From the NCBI GenBank assembly GCA_027306495.1, contig DAHUZQ010000147.1:1-51330 (forward strand): DNA of 51,330 nucleotides, read 5' to 3'. Position 1 is the first letter of the stretch. Each line of letters starts with the position of its first letter. A model generated the notes under the pieces. The model had not been told where the DNA came from. It ran no database searches and was given only the letters and a program-made list of their open reading frames with translations. This document shows positions 1 through 9,658 of the stretch, in pieces. The position numbers were made by a program, and so were the translations under genes. The DNA comes from Actinomycetota bacterium. Its GTDB lineage: Bacteria > Actinomycetota > Actinomycetes > Streptosporangiales > Streptosporangiaceae.

Positions 1-40
1 ACACTCCACACTCCGGGCCGTCCACGTGCCCCGCCGCCGG

Positions 41-736
41 CTACAGCCCGGGGCGGCCCGGCTGGGCGGCGGGACGCGCTGCGGGCCGCAGGCCCGCCAG
101 GAACGGGTTGCCGCTGCGCTCGGCGCCAATGGTCGTCTGGGGCCCGTGCCCGGGCAGCACCGTCGTCTGATCCGGCAGGGGCAGGCACACCCGCGCCAAG
201 CTGTCCAAAATCGCCTGGTAATCGCCGCCGGGCAGGTCGGTCCGCCCGATCGAGCCGGCGAAAAGCAGGTCGCCGGAGAAGATCACGCCCTCCCCGACCC
301 CGAAGGTGACCGATCCCGGCGTGTGTCCGGGCGCGTGGTCCACAGCGAACTCCAGGCCCGCCGCGGCGACCGTCCCACCGTCAGCGAGTTCCACGACGTC
401 GTCGGGCTCGGTGAAGGTGAGCCCTCCCAGGATCTGCCGGCCCACTTGCGCCGAGAGCCCGCGCGCGGGATCGGACAGCAGCGCCCTGTCAGCCGGATGG
501 ATGTAGGCGGGCACGCCCGCGCCGCGGCAGACCGGGACCACCGACCAGATGTGGTCCAGATGACCGTGGGTGAGCAGTACGGCAACCGGCTTGAGGTGGT
601 GCTGGGCGAGCAGATCCGTGATGCCGGGCTCGGCATCCTGGCCGGGGTCGATGATGACGCACTCCTCGCCCGGGCCAGGCGCCACCAGGTAACAGTTGGT
701 GGCGAACACCCCGGCCGGAAAACCGGCGACGAGCAC
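41..736 (-). CDS. MBL-fold metallohydrolase (glyoxalase II-like)
   Basis: Metallo-beta-lactamase-fold hydrolase of about 231 residues, probably a cytosolic zinc thioesterase of the hydroxyacylglutathione-hydrolase-like group. The metal signature THGHLDH is clear, followed by the downstream His (HAPGHTPGS), FSGDLLF and LPGHGPQTT elements in family order. I placed the start at GTG 736 because GGGGAGGT lies 7 nt upstream; an in-frame extension to 805 adds 23 Arg-rich residues with no family counterpart. It is divergent from the cyclophilin gene. In other actinobacteria this family sits beside ppi/rel near hisS, which supports the orthology. The substrate is not determinable from sequence; the family assignment is firm. 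Confidence 0.88.
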   Translation of the reverse strand: MLVAGFPAGVFATNCYLVAPGPGEECVIIDPGQDAEPGITDLLAQHHLKPVAVLLTHGHLDHIWSVVPVCRGAGVPAYIHPADRALLSDPARGLSAQVGRQILGGLTFTEPDDVVELADGGTVAAAGLEFAVDHAPGHTPGSVTFGVGEGVIFSGDLLFAGSIGRTDLPGGDYQAILDSLARVCLPLPDQTTVLPGHGPQTTIGAERSGNPFLAGLRPAARPAAQPGRPGL

Positions 737-917
737 GGGCAGACCTCCCCGGGAGCGAGCGACTGGGCGGCGATGCCGCGGATAACAGGCTACCGACCCT
801 CTCATCCTCGCGACGAACCGATAACGGCCGCGCCGCAGGGCGTTTTATGCGGGTACGATTCGCGAAGTTTCGCTGATCAGCAGTTCCGCCCGCATTAGAC
901 GAGGGAGGACCGCAGGC

Positions 918-1787
918 GTGGCCGGTAAGAAGGAGCGGCAGCGCAGGCTGGCCCGGGAGCACTTCCAGCGGCAGCAGACCCGGCGCAGGCAACGCGCCCA
1001 GCGCAGGCGGCAGATGGGGATCATCGGGTCGGCGTGCGCGCTGGTGGTAGCGCTCGGGGTCGGCGGTTACTTCGCGCTCGCCACGGGCAAGCCGGCCGCA
1101 TCCGCCGCCGGGCATTCGCATACGCCGACCGCGAGTGCCACTCCGACGGCCTCACCCACCGCGACTGCCACTGCGACGGCCTCACCCACCGCGAGTGCGG
1201 CCACCGTGTCCGAGCCGGCGAGCCACTGTGTCTACATACCGAAGCCGCCAGCCGCGCGCAAAGTGGGATTCCCGCCCGCCAAACCGGTGACCAAGACCAC
1301 CTACCGGGCCACCATCGTCACCAACCGCGGCACCATCGTGCTCGACCTGTTCGGAGCCAAAGCCACCTGCGCCGTCAACTCGTTCGCCTATCTGGCAAGC
1401 AAGGGCTACTTCAACAACACTCCCTGCCACCGCCTCACCACCTCCGGCATCTTCGTGCTCCAGTGCGGAGACCCGACCGGCACCGGCACGGGCGGCCCAG
1501 GGTATGAGTTCGCGAACGAGAACCTCGCGGGCGCCCGGTACACCGCCGGCACGGTGGCGATGGCGAACGAGGGACCGGCCGCTGGGCCCAGCACCAACGG
1601 CAGCCAGTTCTTCATGGTCTACAAGAATTCACTGACCCTGCCGCCCGACTACCCACCTTTCGGCAGGATCGTCAAGGGTCTGGGAATCATCAAGAATGTA
1701 GCCAAGGCGGGCACATCCAACGGCACCGGTGATGGCCACCCGAAGGAGAAGGTCACCATCACAAGCATCACTATCACCAAGGCCTGA
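918..1787 (+). CDS. Membrane-anchored cyclophilin-type peptidyl-prolyl isomerase
   Basis: Peptidyl-prolyl cis-trans isomerase of 289 residues. Order: a very basic cytosolic N-terminus (1-33), one membrane segment (about 34-56), an Ala/Thr/Pro/Ser/His linker (about 57-100), then a cyclophilin domain (about 120-287). Family elements include TNRGTIVLDL, CHRLTTSG, NGSQFFMVY and FGRIVKGL. The basic N-terminus before the helix predicts the isomerase domain outside the membrane, where it could help fold exported proteins; this is inference. Start is GTG 918, with GAGGGAGGA ending 8 nt upstream. The linker is encoded by a 30-bp tandem repeat. The next gene follows after 39 bp on the same strand. Confidence 0.9.
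   Translation: MAGKKERQRRLAREHFQRQQTRRRQRAQRRRQMGIIGSACALVVALGVGGYFALATGKPAASAAGHSHTPTASATPTASPTATATATASPTASAATVSEPASHCVYIPKPPAARKVGFPPAKPVTKTTYRATIVTNRGTIVLDLFGAKATCAVNSFAYLASKGYFNNTPCHRLTTSGIFVLQCGDPTGTGTGGPGYEFANENLAGARYTAGTVAMANEGPAAGPSTNGSQFFMVYKNSLTLPPDYPPFGRIVKGLGIIKNVAKAGTSNGTGDGHPKEKVTITSITITKA
1128..1200 (+). repeat. 30-bp in-frame tandem repeat in the cyclophilin linker
   Basis: Two 30-bp units (1128-1157 and 1158-1187, two mismatches) and a partial third begin with ACCGCGA and code for a Thr/Ala/Ser/Pro stretch between the membrane segment and the isomerase domain. The unit is a multiple of three, so copy-number change alters only linker length. Confidence 0.85.
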
Positions 1788-1826
1788 CCCACAATCGCGG
1801 GATCAAGGGCCGAGCAGGAGGTTGCG

Positions 1827-3065
1827 GTGAGCACCGCAAACGATCCGTGGGGCCGGGTAGACGCCGACGGCACCGTGTACGTCCATAGTTCCTCGGGCGA
1901 GCGGGTCATCGGCTCGTGGCAGGCAGGCAGCGCCGAGGAGGCGCTCGCCTTCTACCGCCGCAAGTTCTCCTCCCTCGACACCGAAGTGAGCCTGCTCGAG
2001 CGGCGCCTGCAGACCACCGACATCTCACCAGGCCAGGCCCAGCAGGCCATAGCCCGGCTGCAGGCGGCGGTGGCGGACGCGCATGCGATCGGCGACCTCG
2101 AGGGCCTGCAAGCGCGTCTTGACGCGCTTGCAGGCAAGCTGGAGCACCTCCAGGAGGAGGCCAGGGCCGCCCGCGATCAGGCCCGCGTGGATGCCCGGGA
2201 ACACAAGGAGCGCATCGTCGCCGAGGCCGAGCGGATCGCCACCGAGGCCACCCACTGGAAGACCAGCGGTGAGCGGTTGCAGCACCTGCTGGATGAGTGG
2301 AAGAACGCCCCGCGCACCGACCGGGCCACTGAAGCCGCGCTGTGGAAGAGGTTGTCGGCGGCGCGGAACGCCTTCAACAAGCGCCGCAAGGCCTACTTCG
2401 CCGAGGTCTCCGGGGAGCGGGAGGCGGCCCGTGCCCGCAAGGAGCAACTTGTCGCCGACGCGGAATCGCTCGCGTCCTCCACGGACTGGGCCGTCACCGC
2501 GGCCGCGTTCCGCGAACTGATGCAGACGTGGAAGACCGCCGGACGGGCCGGACGGGCTGAGGAGGACGAACTGTGGGGCCGGTTCAAGGCCGCGCAGGAC
2601 ACCTTCTTCGTCGCTCGGTCACAGGTGTACTCGGCGAAGGACGTGGCGCTCCGCGAGCACGCCGAAGCGAGGGCCCGGTTGCTGGAGGAGGCGGGCAAAC
2701 TCGTTCCGGTGACGGACGCGCGGGCGGCACGGGCGGCCCTGCGCGGCATCCAGGAACGCTGGGAGCAGGTGGGCCCGGTGCCCAAGGAGGCACACGACCG
2801 GCTTGAGCAGGGCCTGCGCCGGATCGAGGACGCAGTGCGCAAGGCGGAGGACACACAGTGGCGCCGGTCCAACCCCGAGGCGCTCGCCCGGGCGCAGGGC
2901 ACGGTGGCGCAGATCCGGACCACGATCGCCGGCCTGGAGGACCGCCTCGCAAAGGCGCGTGACCGGGGCGACGACAAGACCATTACCGCGGCGGAGGAAG
3001 CCATCTCCGCCCGCCGCTCCTGGCTCGCCGAAGCCGAACGGACCCTCGCCGAGCTGTCGGGGTAG
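1827..3065 (+). CDS. DUF349 domain-containing coiled-coil protein
   Basis: Cytosolic, highly charged, helical protein of 412 residues. After a short beta-type N-terminus (DADGTVYVHSSSGER) come three or so DUF349 repeats (about 140-200, 210-280, 285-350). Each has the family spacing of Trp/Leu/Phe residues, for example LLDEWKNAPRTDRATEAALW, LMQTWKTAGRAGRAEEDELW and IQERWEQVGPVPKEA. A C-terminal coiled coil follows (about 355-410). The molecular function of this family is not established. Start is GTG 1827 with AGGAG 6 nt upstream. It is co-directional with ppi and convergent with rel; actinobacteria commonly keep it next to rel. Residues near 95-105 are encoded by a perfect 15-bp inverted repeat. 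Confidence 0.85.
   Translation: MSTANDPWGRVDADGTVYVHSSSGERVIGSWQAGSAEEALAFYRRKFSSLDTEVSLLERRLQTTDISPGQAQQAIARLQAAVADAHAIGDLEGLQARLDALAGKLEHLQEEARAARDQARVDAREHKERIVAEAERIATEATHWKTSGERLQHLLDEWKNAPRTDRATEAALWKRLSAARNAFNKRRKAYFAEVSGEREAARARKEQLVADAESLASSTDWAVTAAAFRELMQTWKTAGRAGRAEEDELWGRFKAAQDTFFVARSQVYSAKDVALREHAEARARLLEEAGKLVPVTDARAARAALRGIQERWEQVGPVPKEAHDRLEQGLRRIEDAVRKAEDTQWRRSNPEALARAQGTVAQIRTTIAGLEDRLAKARDRGDDKTITAAEEAISARRSWLAEAERTLAELSG
2104..2135. repeat. Perfect 15-bp inverted repeat inside the DUF349 gene
   Basis: Arms 2104-2118 and 2121-2135 are exactly complementary and separated only by TT. The DNA could extrude a cruciform, or the mRNA fold a very stable hairpin, within coding sequence. 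It encodes an ordinary-looking stretch (GLQARLDALAGK), so the symmetry may be a by-product of codon choice. Confidence 0.8.
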
Positions 3066-3154
3066 CGCCGGGGGGCTACGTCGAGGATCCGGTGTCCGGG
3101 GCGGCCGGTGCCGCTACGAGGCGCTGGTCACTTTGCGCTACGGCCGGCCGTACT

Positions 3155-3324
3155 CAAGCGGAACCCACCAACGACGGCGCCTCCTGGCGGAGGGTGCACG
3201 TCACCCGCCACGGCAGCACGGGGTCGCTGATCAGGTCAGCAAGCGGAACCCACCAACGACGGCGCCTCCTGGCGGAGGGTGCACGTCACCCGCCAGGGCA
3301 GCACGGGGTCGCTGATCAGGTCAG
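3155..3324. repeat. 85-bp tandem duplication at the 3' end of rel
   Basis: Two adjacent 85-bp copies (3155-3239 and 3240-3324) differ at one base (CGCCACGGC versus CGCCAGGGC). The right-hand copy runs into the rel stop codon, so the unit contains the last 4 bp of rel and its 3' flank. Each copy contains a CCTCC-TGGC-GGAGG stem-loop and the palindrome CTGATCAG. The stretch 3066-3320 holds nothing else that I can see and lies between the convergent DUF349 and rel genes, so the copies may act as paired termination or mRNA-end structures. Confidence 0.9.
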
Positions 3325-5840
3325 TTGGTGACGCGGTAGACGTCGTAGACGCCGTCGATTGCCCGGACCGCCCGCAGCACATGGCCCAGGTGCTTGGGGT
3401 CGGCCATCTCAAAGGTGAACTTGCTCACGGCCACGCGGTCGCGGGTTGTGGCGACCGACGCGGACAGGATGTTCACGTGCTGATCCGAGATGGACCTGGT
3501 CACATCTGATAGCAGGCCCGTCCGGTCGAGTGCCTCCACCTGGATCGCCACCAGGAACAGCGAGCCGTCGGTCGGCGCCCAGCGGACCGGGACGAGCCGG
3601 GCGGGTTCGGCGTCCACCAGGTGGCGCAGGTTGGCGCAATCGGCCCGGTGCACCGAGACTCCGTGGCCACGGGTGACGAACCCGGTGATCTGGTCGCCCG
3701 GGAGCGGGGTGCAGCAACGGGACAGCCGGACCCAGACGTCGCCGGCTCCTTCCACCACCACCCCGGAGTCTGAAGTCACGCGGGGCTGCGGCAGCCGGGT
3801 CGGCAGAGTGACCTCGGCCAGATCCTCCTGCGCGCCGGCCATACCGCCCAGCGAGGCGACCAGCTTGCTCACCACCGACTGGGCGCTGACGTGGCCCTCC
3901 CCGACCGCCGCGTAGAGAGCGGACAGGTCCGGGTAATGCAGGCCGGTGGCGATCGCCAGCAGTGCGTCGCCGGAGGTGAGCCGTTGCAGGGGGAGATTCT
4001 GCTTGCGCATGGCCCTGGCGATGGCGGTCTTGCCCGCCTCGGCGGCCGCCTCCCGGCGTTCCCTGGAGAACCAGTGCTTGATCTTGTTCCGGGCTCGGGG
4101 GCTCTTGACAAAGTTCAGCCAGTCCCGGCTGGGCGCGGCGTCGTGAGCCTTGGAGGTGAAGATCTCGACCGTGTCGCCGTTCTCCAGCTGGCAGTCGAGC
4201 GGGACGAGCCGGCCGTTGACCCGCGCGCCGATTGTGCGGTGGCCGACCTCGGTGTGAATCGCATAGGCGTAGTCCACCGGCGTCGCCCCGCTCGGCAGAG
4301 CGATCACCTCTCCCTTGGGGGTGAATACGTACACCTCGGCGGCACCGAGATCGAACCGCAGTGATTCGAGGAACTCCGCCGGATCCGCGGTCTCCCGCTG
4401 CCAGTCCACCAGTTGCCGGAGCCAGGCCATGTCCGCGGTGGCCGGGGTCTTGTTGCGGCCAGCCGGAAGGTTCTCCTCCTTGTACTTCCAGTGCGCGGCC
4501 ACACCGTACTCGGCGCGCCGGTGCATCCCCCAGGTCCGGATCTGCAGTTCGACCGGCTTGCCTTCCGGGCCGATCACCGTGGTGTGCAGGGACTGGTACA
4601 TGTTGAACTTCGGCATCGCGATGTAGTCCTTGAACCGGCCTGGGATCGGGTTCCACCGGGCATGGACCGTGCCGAGCGCGGCATAGCAGTCGCGGACCGA
4701 ATCGACGAGCACTCGGATGCCGACGAGATCGTAGATGTCGTCGAAGCTGACGTTCCGCGCGATCATCTTCTGGTAGACGGAGTAGTAATGCTTCGGGCGG
4801 CCGGTGACCCTGGCCTTGATCTTCGCTTCCCGCAGGTCCGCGGAGACTTCCTCGATGACCTCCTGCAGGAACACGTCACGGCGCGGGGCACGCTCGGACA
4901 CCATCCGGGCGATCTCGTCGTAGCGCTTGGGGTAGAGGGTGGCGAAAGCCAGATCCTCGAGTTCCCACTTGATCGTGTTCATGCCCAGGCGGTGCGCGAG
5001 CGGAGCGAAGATCTCCAGCACCTCACGTGATTTGCGTTCCTGCTTCTCCGGCGGCAGGTACCGAAGCGTGCGCATGTTGTGCAAGCGGTCCGCGAGCTTG
5101 ATCACCAGGACCCGGATATCGCGGGACATCGCCACGACCATCTTGCGGACGGTTTCCGACTCGGCCGCGTCGCCGTACTTGACCTTCTCAAGCTTGGTGA
5201 CCCCGTCCACCAGGGCCGCCACATCCGCCCCGAAGTCCGCCCTGAGCTGCTCAAGTGAGTAGGGGGTGTCCTCTACGGTGTCGTGCAGCAGCGCGGCGCA
5301 GATGGTTTCGTGGTTCATGCCGAGTTCGGCCAGGATGGTGGCCACGGCCAGCGGATGGGTTATGTAGGGGTCGCCGCTCTTGCGCTGCTGACCGGCGTGC
5401 CAGTGCGCGGCGGCGGCATAGGCGCGCTCGATCAGCTTGATATCCGCTTTTGGATGGGTTGCGCGAACCGTCTTGATCAGGGGCTCAAGTACCGGGCTCG
5501 CACCCCCTCCCCGGGGAGCGCCGAGCCGCGCGAGCCGACGGCGGACCGCCACGCCGCTGGAGCCAGCGGCCTGCCCGGCCATCCCGTTCCGGGACGCACG
5601 TCCGGTATCGCCCGGCGATGGTGGCGCCGGCGACGGCGCAGCGGAGCGGTCCGCCGGGGGCTGGGCCGGGAGCGGGAGGGTATCGCCCGGCGAGCCGCCC
5701 GCAGGCATGCCAACTACCGGCATGTCGCCCTCGCGCGCCACCCCGCCATCCCCGGGAGTCACTGGGACCGCGGACTGTCCCGGTGGGGACGCGGTGGCGT
5801 CGGTCGCGGCCATGCCGGTGATTACCACCTCACCGGCCAC
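3321..5840 (-). CDS. rel: Bifunctional (p)ppGpp synthetase/hydrolase
   Basis: RelA/SpoT homologue of up to 839 residues controlling the stringent response. Order: a non-conserved Pro/Gly/Ala-rich N-terminus (about 1-110), an HD hydrolase domain with [14 protein letters not shown] and LLHDTVEDT (about 183-192), a synthetase domain with [24 protein letters not shown] (about 400) and [14 protein letters not shown], a TGS domain (about 500-565), a conserved-Cys region [13 protein letters not shown], and a C-terminal ACT domain. Intact HD residues plus the RxKD-type motif argue for both activities, as in other actinobacterial Rel proteins. Start is GTG 5840 (GGGAG 5 nt upstream); an internal ATG at 5813 with a GAGGTGG upstream is nearly as good. 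Its 3' end is duplicated. Confidence 0.95.
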   Translation of the reverse strand: MAGEVVITGMAATDATASPPGQSAVPVTPGDGGVAREGDMPVVGMPAGGSPGDTLPLPAQPPADRSAAPSPAPPSPGDTGRASRNGMAGQAAGSSGVAVRRRLARLGAPRGGGASPVLEPLIKTVRATHPKADIKLIERAYAAAAHWHAGQQRKSGDPYITHPLAVATILAELGMNHETICAALLHDTVEDTPYSLEQLRADFGADVAALVDGVTKLEKVKYGDAAESETVRKMVVAMSRDIRVLVIKLADRLHNMRTLRYLPPEKQERKSREVLEIFAPLAHRLGMNTIKWELEDLAFATLYPKRYDEIARMVSERAPRRDVFLQEVIEEVSADLREAKIKARVTGRPKHYYSVYQKMIARNVSFDDIYDLVGIRVLVDSVRDCYAALGTVHARWNPIPGRFKDYIAMPKFNMYQSLHTTVIGPEGKPVELQIRTWGMHRRAEYGVAAHWKYKEENLPAGRNKTPATADMAWLRQLVDWQRETADPAEFLESLRFDLGAAEVYVFTPKGEVIALPSGATPVDYAYAIHTEVGHRTIGARVNGRLVPLDCQLENGDTVEIFTSKAHDAAPSRDWLNFVKSPRARNKIKHWFSRERREAAAEAGKTAIARAMRKQNLPLQRLTSGDALLAIATGLHYPDLSALYAAVGEGHVSAQSVVSKLVASLGGMAGAQEDLAEVTLPTRLPQPRVTSDSGVVVEGAGDVWVRLSRCCTPLPGDQITGFVTRGHGVSVHRADCANLRHLVDAEPARLVPVRWAPTDGSLFLVAIQVEALDRTGLLSDVTRSISDQHVNILSASVATTRDRVAVSKFTFEMADPKHLGHVLRAVRAIDGVYDVYRVTN

Positions 5841-5955
5841 CTGCGCTCCCGTCGTCCACCAAAGAACTCAGTGTAGGGGCCACTACGCCCACCGAGCACG
5901 GCCGACCCGGCCCGGGCACAACCGCCACCCGCTGTGCGAATACCCCGATAGGACG

Positions 5956-6501
5956 TTAAACCACAAGCAGCGACCGAACGTTCCCGCCGGGAAGCCGGGC
6001 GCGTCCGCCCAGGAACTCCAGTTCCAGGATCACGCAGATGCCCGCGACTTCCGCGCCCGCGCGGCGGACCAGTTCCGCCGTTGCTTCAGCGGTGCCCCCG
6101 GTCGCCAGCACGTCATCCACGATGAGCACCCGCTCCCCCGGTGAGAAGGCGTCCTGATGCACCTCGATCGTGGCGCTGCCGTACTCAAGCTGGTAGCTCT
6201 GCGAGAAGGTGGGCCCCGGTAGCCGTCCCTGTTTGCGGACCGGCACGAAGCCCGAGCCGAGCTGGCAGGCCACCGAAGCGGCGAGGATGAAGCCGCGCGC
6301 TTCGATGCCGGCGACCTTGTCCAGCGCACCATGGTCCGCCGCCAGGGCGTCCACCACGGCTGTCAGAGCGGCCCCGTCGGCGAGCAGCGGCGTGATGTCC
6401 TTGAACACCACTCCGGGCTGCGGGTAATCGGGGATGTCACGGACCCTGGCCCTGATGAGGTCCGCCAGGGTGCTCGCGGCTGCGGTCTCACCCACGGTCA
6501 T
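5956..6501 (-). CDS. apt: Adenine phosphoribosyltransferase
   Basis: Purine-salvage enzyme of 181 residues converting adenine and PRPP to AMP in the cytosol. The PRPP-binding signature VLIVDDVLATGGTAE is intact, and the type-I PRTase hood and flexible-loop elements (FKDITPLLADG, GIEARGFILA, RKQGRLPGPT) are present. Length is standard. It starts 6 nt after the secF stop (ATG 6501, AGGA about 5 nt upstream), so it is translationally linked to secDF and precedes rel by 115 bp. The secDF-apt-rel arrangement is classical in actinobacteria. Confidence 0.95.
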   Translation of the reverse strand: MTVGETAAASTLADLIRARVRDIPDYPQPGVVFKDITPLLADGAALTAVVDALAADHGALDKVAGIEARGFILAASVACQLGSGFVPVRKQGRLPGPTFSQSYQLEYGSATIEVHQDAFSPGERVLIVDDVLATGGTAEATAELVRRAGAEVAGICVILELEFLGGRARLPGGNVRSLLVV

Positions 6502-6507
6502 CTGGTC

Positions 6508-7797
6508 CTAGCGCCGCTTCTTCTTGCTGCTGGGCCTGCGCTTGGCGGTGTTCGGCCGACGTTGCTGGGGCCGCGGCGTGGGCCGCGGCTGGGCCGGGGT
6601 GTCCCGGGCCGGGGTGTCCCGGGCCGCGGTCCGGCCGGCCGGCACGGGCTCGGGGGGCCCGTCCCGCTCGTCCGCGGCCAGATCCTCGCCGTCAGCCATG
6701 GCAGCGAGGTCATCTGGGCCGGCAGCCTCCCGCTCGGTGTCCCGGCTGGTGGTGCCCCTGGATTCGGCACGCCGCGCGGCCCGGCCGCCGGATGCCTTGA
6801 GCCCGACCCGCTTGGCGAGCGCCTTGTACTGCGGTTCGCGTTCCTTCAGGTCCGCGAGCACCGGCGTGGCGATGCAGATCGAGGAGTACGTGCCCGAGAG
6901 CATGCCGACGAACAGCACCAGCGCCAGATCTTTCAGCTCACCGGCACCGAGCAGCCCGGCACCGATGAACAGGATCCCGGCGACCGGCAGCAACGCGATG
7001 AGCGAGGTGTTGATGGATCGCACCAGGGTCTGGTTGAGCGCCTGGTTAGCCGCCTGGCTGTAGGTCGATCGCCCGGAACTCAGCAGGCCGGCGGTATTCT
7101 CCCGGACTTTGTCGAAGACCACCACAGTGTCGTAGAGCGAATACCCCAGGATGGTCAGCAACCCGATCACGGTCGCGGGGCTCACCGTGAACCGGAACAG
7201 CGCGTAGACGCCAATGGTGATGACGATGTCGTGGGCCAGGGCGATGAGCGCGGAGGCGGCCATCTTCCACTCGAACGCGATCGAGAGGTAGATGACGATC
7301 ACGATCAGGAAGGCCACCAGCGCCAGCCCGGCCTGCTGGGAGATCTGCTGGCCCCAGGACGCGCCGACGAAGGTGGTGCTGATCGCCCGCTGGGACAGGT
7401 GGAACGTGTGCCCGATCACGGTCTCGACAGTGTTGAGCTGAGACGTGCTGAGCAGGCGCGTCTGCACCAGCCATTTGGCGGGCCCGCCGGTCACCGGCTG
7501 GAGACGCTGCACGATAGCGCCCTGCCCGGCTCCGGTGCCCGCGATCGTGGAGCGGACGAGCGTGATCTGGCTTGCTGGGCCCGCCGGGAACTCGAATTCC
7601 GAGCCGCCCTTGAAGTCCACACTGAAGTTGAGCCCGAAGACGATCACCGCGACGACGCTGACGAGCAGGATCGCCCCGGAGATCATGTACCAGAGCTTCT
7701 GGCGGCCGACGAAGTTGACCGAGACGTCGCCTCGGTAGAGCCGGCCACCGATGCCGCCGCGCCGGCCAGGACCACCGGTTTCCAGCGCCGACATCAT
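6508..7797 (-). CDS. secF: Protein translocase subunit SecF
   Basis: Inner-membrane component of the SecDF complex, which uses the proton gradient to promote protein export. The 429-residue protein has TM1 near 35-57, a periplasmic domain starting FSVDFKGGSEFEF, and the TM2-TM6 block with SIAFEWKMAASALIALAHD and a YDTVVVFDKVRE element. About 90 C-terminal residues are low-complexity, first acidic, then Pro/Arg/Lys, ending in SSKKKRR; such basic tails occur in actinobacterial SecF. ATG 7797 overlaps the secD stop by 4 bp (ATGA). The first 20 residues are unconserved, so an inner start is possible. Confidence 0.95.
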   Translation of the reverse strand: MMSALETGGPGRRGGIGGRLYRGDVSVNFVGRQKLWYMISGAILLVSVVAVIVFGLNFSVDFKGGSEFEFPAGPASQITLVRSTIAGTGAGQGAIVQRLQPVTGGPAKWLVQTRLLSTSQLNTVETVIGHTFHLSQRAISTTFVGASWGQQISQQAGLALVAFLIVIVIYLSIAFEWKMAASALIALAHDIVITIGVYALFRFTVSPATVIGLLTILGYSLYDTVVVFDKVRENTAGLLSSGRSTYSQAANQALNQTLVRSINTSLIALLPVAGILFIGAGLLGAGELKDLALVLFVGMLSGTYSSICIATPVLADLKEREPQYKALAKRVGLKASGGRAARRAESRGTTSRDTEREAAGPDDLAAMADGEDLAADERDGPPEPVPAGRTAARDTPARDTPAQPRPTPRPQQRRPNTAKRRPSSKKKRR

Positions 7798-9602
7798 GAC
7801 TCCTTCGCGGTGCTCGTCCGGACCCGTGCCGTCGCGGGGCGGGCCGTTCCACGCCAGGGGGCGCGGGCACCCAGCCGCGCCGGATCCAGGCCGGACATCG
7901 GGTGGCCGCCGCCGTAGAACTTGGTCCTGGCCAGCAGTGTCACCATCGGTTTGGTGAAGGTGAAGACCACCACCACGTCGATGATGGTGGTCAGGCCGAG
8001 CGTGAACGCGAAGCCCCGGACCTCGCCGATCGCGAAGATGTACAGCAGCGCGGCCGCGAGGAACGACACGGTGTCGGACACCAGAATGGTCCGCCGCGCC
8101 CTGACCCAGCCGCGTTCCACCGCTGCCCGCAGCGATCTGCCGTCCCGCACTTCGTCACGCAATCGTTCGAAGAACACGACGAACGAGTCGGCGGTGATGC
8201 CGATCGCGACGATGAGGCCCGCGATCCCGGCCAGCGTCATGGTGAAGCGCGCGTACTCGCCGAGCAGCAGCACCGACAGGTAGGCCAGCCATCCCGCGAT
8301 GATCAGGCTCAGCGCGGACACCAGCGCCAGCGCCCGGTAATAGACGATCAGGTAGATGAGCACGAGAATCAGCCCGATGCCGGCGGCGATGAGGCCGGCG
8401 TCCAACTGGTCGTGGCCAAGGGTGGGCGAGATCGACTGCGCCTGCTCCGGTGTGAAGGACAGTGGCAGCGCACCGTAGGAGAGCTGATTGGCCAGGGTGG
8501 TCGCCTGCGACTGGCTGAAGCTCCCGCTGATCTGCGCCTGCCCATTCAGGATCGAGGCCGCGATGTACGCGGTGGAGGCCACCGAGCCATCCAGCACCAT
8601 GGCGATGTAGTTCTCCGGGGTCGACGGGCTGCCCTGGTACTTGGCGAACATCTGCGAGGTCAGTGAGGCGAACGCGCTGGTGCCATTGCTCTTGAAGTTG
8701 ATGGTGACCAGCCAGCCCGTGCTGGTGGTGTCCGGCTGGGCACTGGCGGAGGAGATCATCGTGCCGATGACGTGAGCCTTGTCGAGCGCGTACTTGTACC
8801 AGACACCGTTGATCTGACCGCACGAGACGGTCTGGATGTCCTGAGTGTTGTACTGCTGCGCGGTGTAGCCGACCTGCTTCTGCCAGTTCTTGTTGGTGCA
8901 GTTCAGCTCGTTGAACAGTGCCTTGACGTGGGGACTCACCAAGGCGGCGTCACCCTGCGCCTGCTGCCAGGTGGACACCCCGGAGGTGGCGGCCGGTGAG
9001 GCGCTGGGCGAGGGCGTAGCGCCGCCGGACGCCGTGGGCTTCGGGCTGGCCTTGCCGCTCGGCGACGCGCTCGTGGACGCCGTGGGCTTCCCCGAGGCGG
9101 ACGGGCTGGCTTTGCCGCTCGGCGACGGCGTCGCGCTGGAAACCGGCGCGGCGGACGCACTCGGGGTCGGCGTGGGCAGCGCGGTCGAGGTATTCGGCGC
9201 TTCGAGCAGCACCTGCCGCAACTGCAGCTGAGCGGTCCGCTTCACCAGGTTGACCACGGCCTGTGCGCTCCCGCCGGGGACCGAGACCGTGATCACATTG
9301 TTGCCCTGCGGGACCACGCTGGCGCCGGTGAACCCCGCTCCATTGACGCGGTTGCTCATGATCGCCAGCGCCTGGCTCATCTCGGCGCTGCTCGGCGTTC
9401 CCCCACCCGGCCGCTCCGCCTTCAGCGCCACGATCGTGCCGCTGGTCAGGTCGAGGCCGAGTGGCACAGCGAAGTGCTTGTGCCAGGCGCCGGGGTTTGT
9501 GATATCAGCCCCGACGACCGCAAAGAGCAGCACCACGATGAGCGCTGCCAGTGCGATCAGCGCCCGGGCCGGCCGGGAGGCGTTACCGCTTGGGGGAGCC
9601 AC
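7794..9602 (-). CDS. secD: Protein translocase subunit SecD
   Basis: Partner of SecF, 602 residues. TM1 is at about 14-32, then the P1 head region (VPLGLDLTSGTIVALKAE; MSNRVNGAGFTGASVVPQGN), then TM2-TM6 from about 395 with GLIVAIGITADSFVVFFERL and TIIDVVVVFTFTKP. Residues about 145-215 form an unusual Ser/Pro/Lys/Ala-rich insertion in P1 built from imperfect repeats of SPSGKASP type; it looks like disordered, surface-exposed filler. GTG 9602 is chosen because AAGGA lies 10 nt upstream. The gene lies 56 bp downstream of yajC and overlaps secF. Confidence 0.95.
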   Translation of the reverse strand: MAPPSGNASRPARALIALAALIVVLLFAVVGADITNPGAWHKHFAVPLGLDLTSGTIVALKAERPGGGTPSSAEMSQALAIMSNRVNGAGFTGASVVPQGNNVITVSVPGGSAQAVVNLVKRTAQLQLRQVLLEAPNTSTALPTPTPSASAAPVSSATPSPSGKASPSASGKPTASTSASPSGKASPKPTASGGATPSPSASPAATSGVSTWQQAQGDAALVSPHVKALFNELNCTNKNWQKQVGYTAQQYNTQDIQTVSCGQINGVWYKYALDKAHVIGTMISSASAQPDTTSTGWLVTINFKSNGTSAFASLTSQMFAKYQGSPSTPENYIAMVLDGSVASTAYIAASILNGQAQISGSFSQSQATTLANQLSYGALPLSFTPEQAQSISPTLGHDQLDAGLIAAGIGLILVLIYLIVYYRALALVSALSLIIAGWLAYLSVLLLGEYARFTMTLAGIAGLIVAIGITADSFVVFFERLRDEVRDGRSLRAAVERGWVRARRTILVSDTVSFLAAALLYIFAIGEVRGFAFTLGLTTIIDVVVVFTFTKPMVTLLARTKFYGGGHPMSGLDPARLGARAPWRGTARPATARVRTSTAKES

Positions 9603-9658
9603 TTCTTGCCATCCTTAGATGTCCGCGCCTACGATCCGCCGACGGCGCGAGGCCCGGA

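Noticed and set aside
6331-7917. A long plus-strand frame opposite secF and apt
   Set aside because: Antisense to strongly conserved genes and without any recognisable domain.
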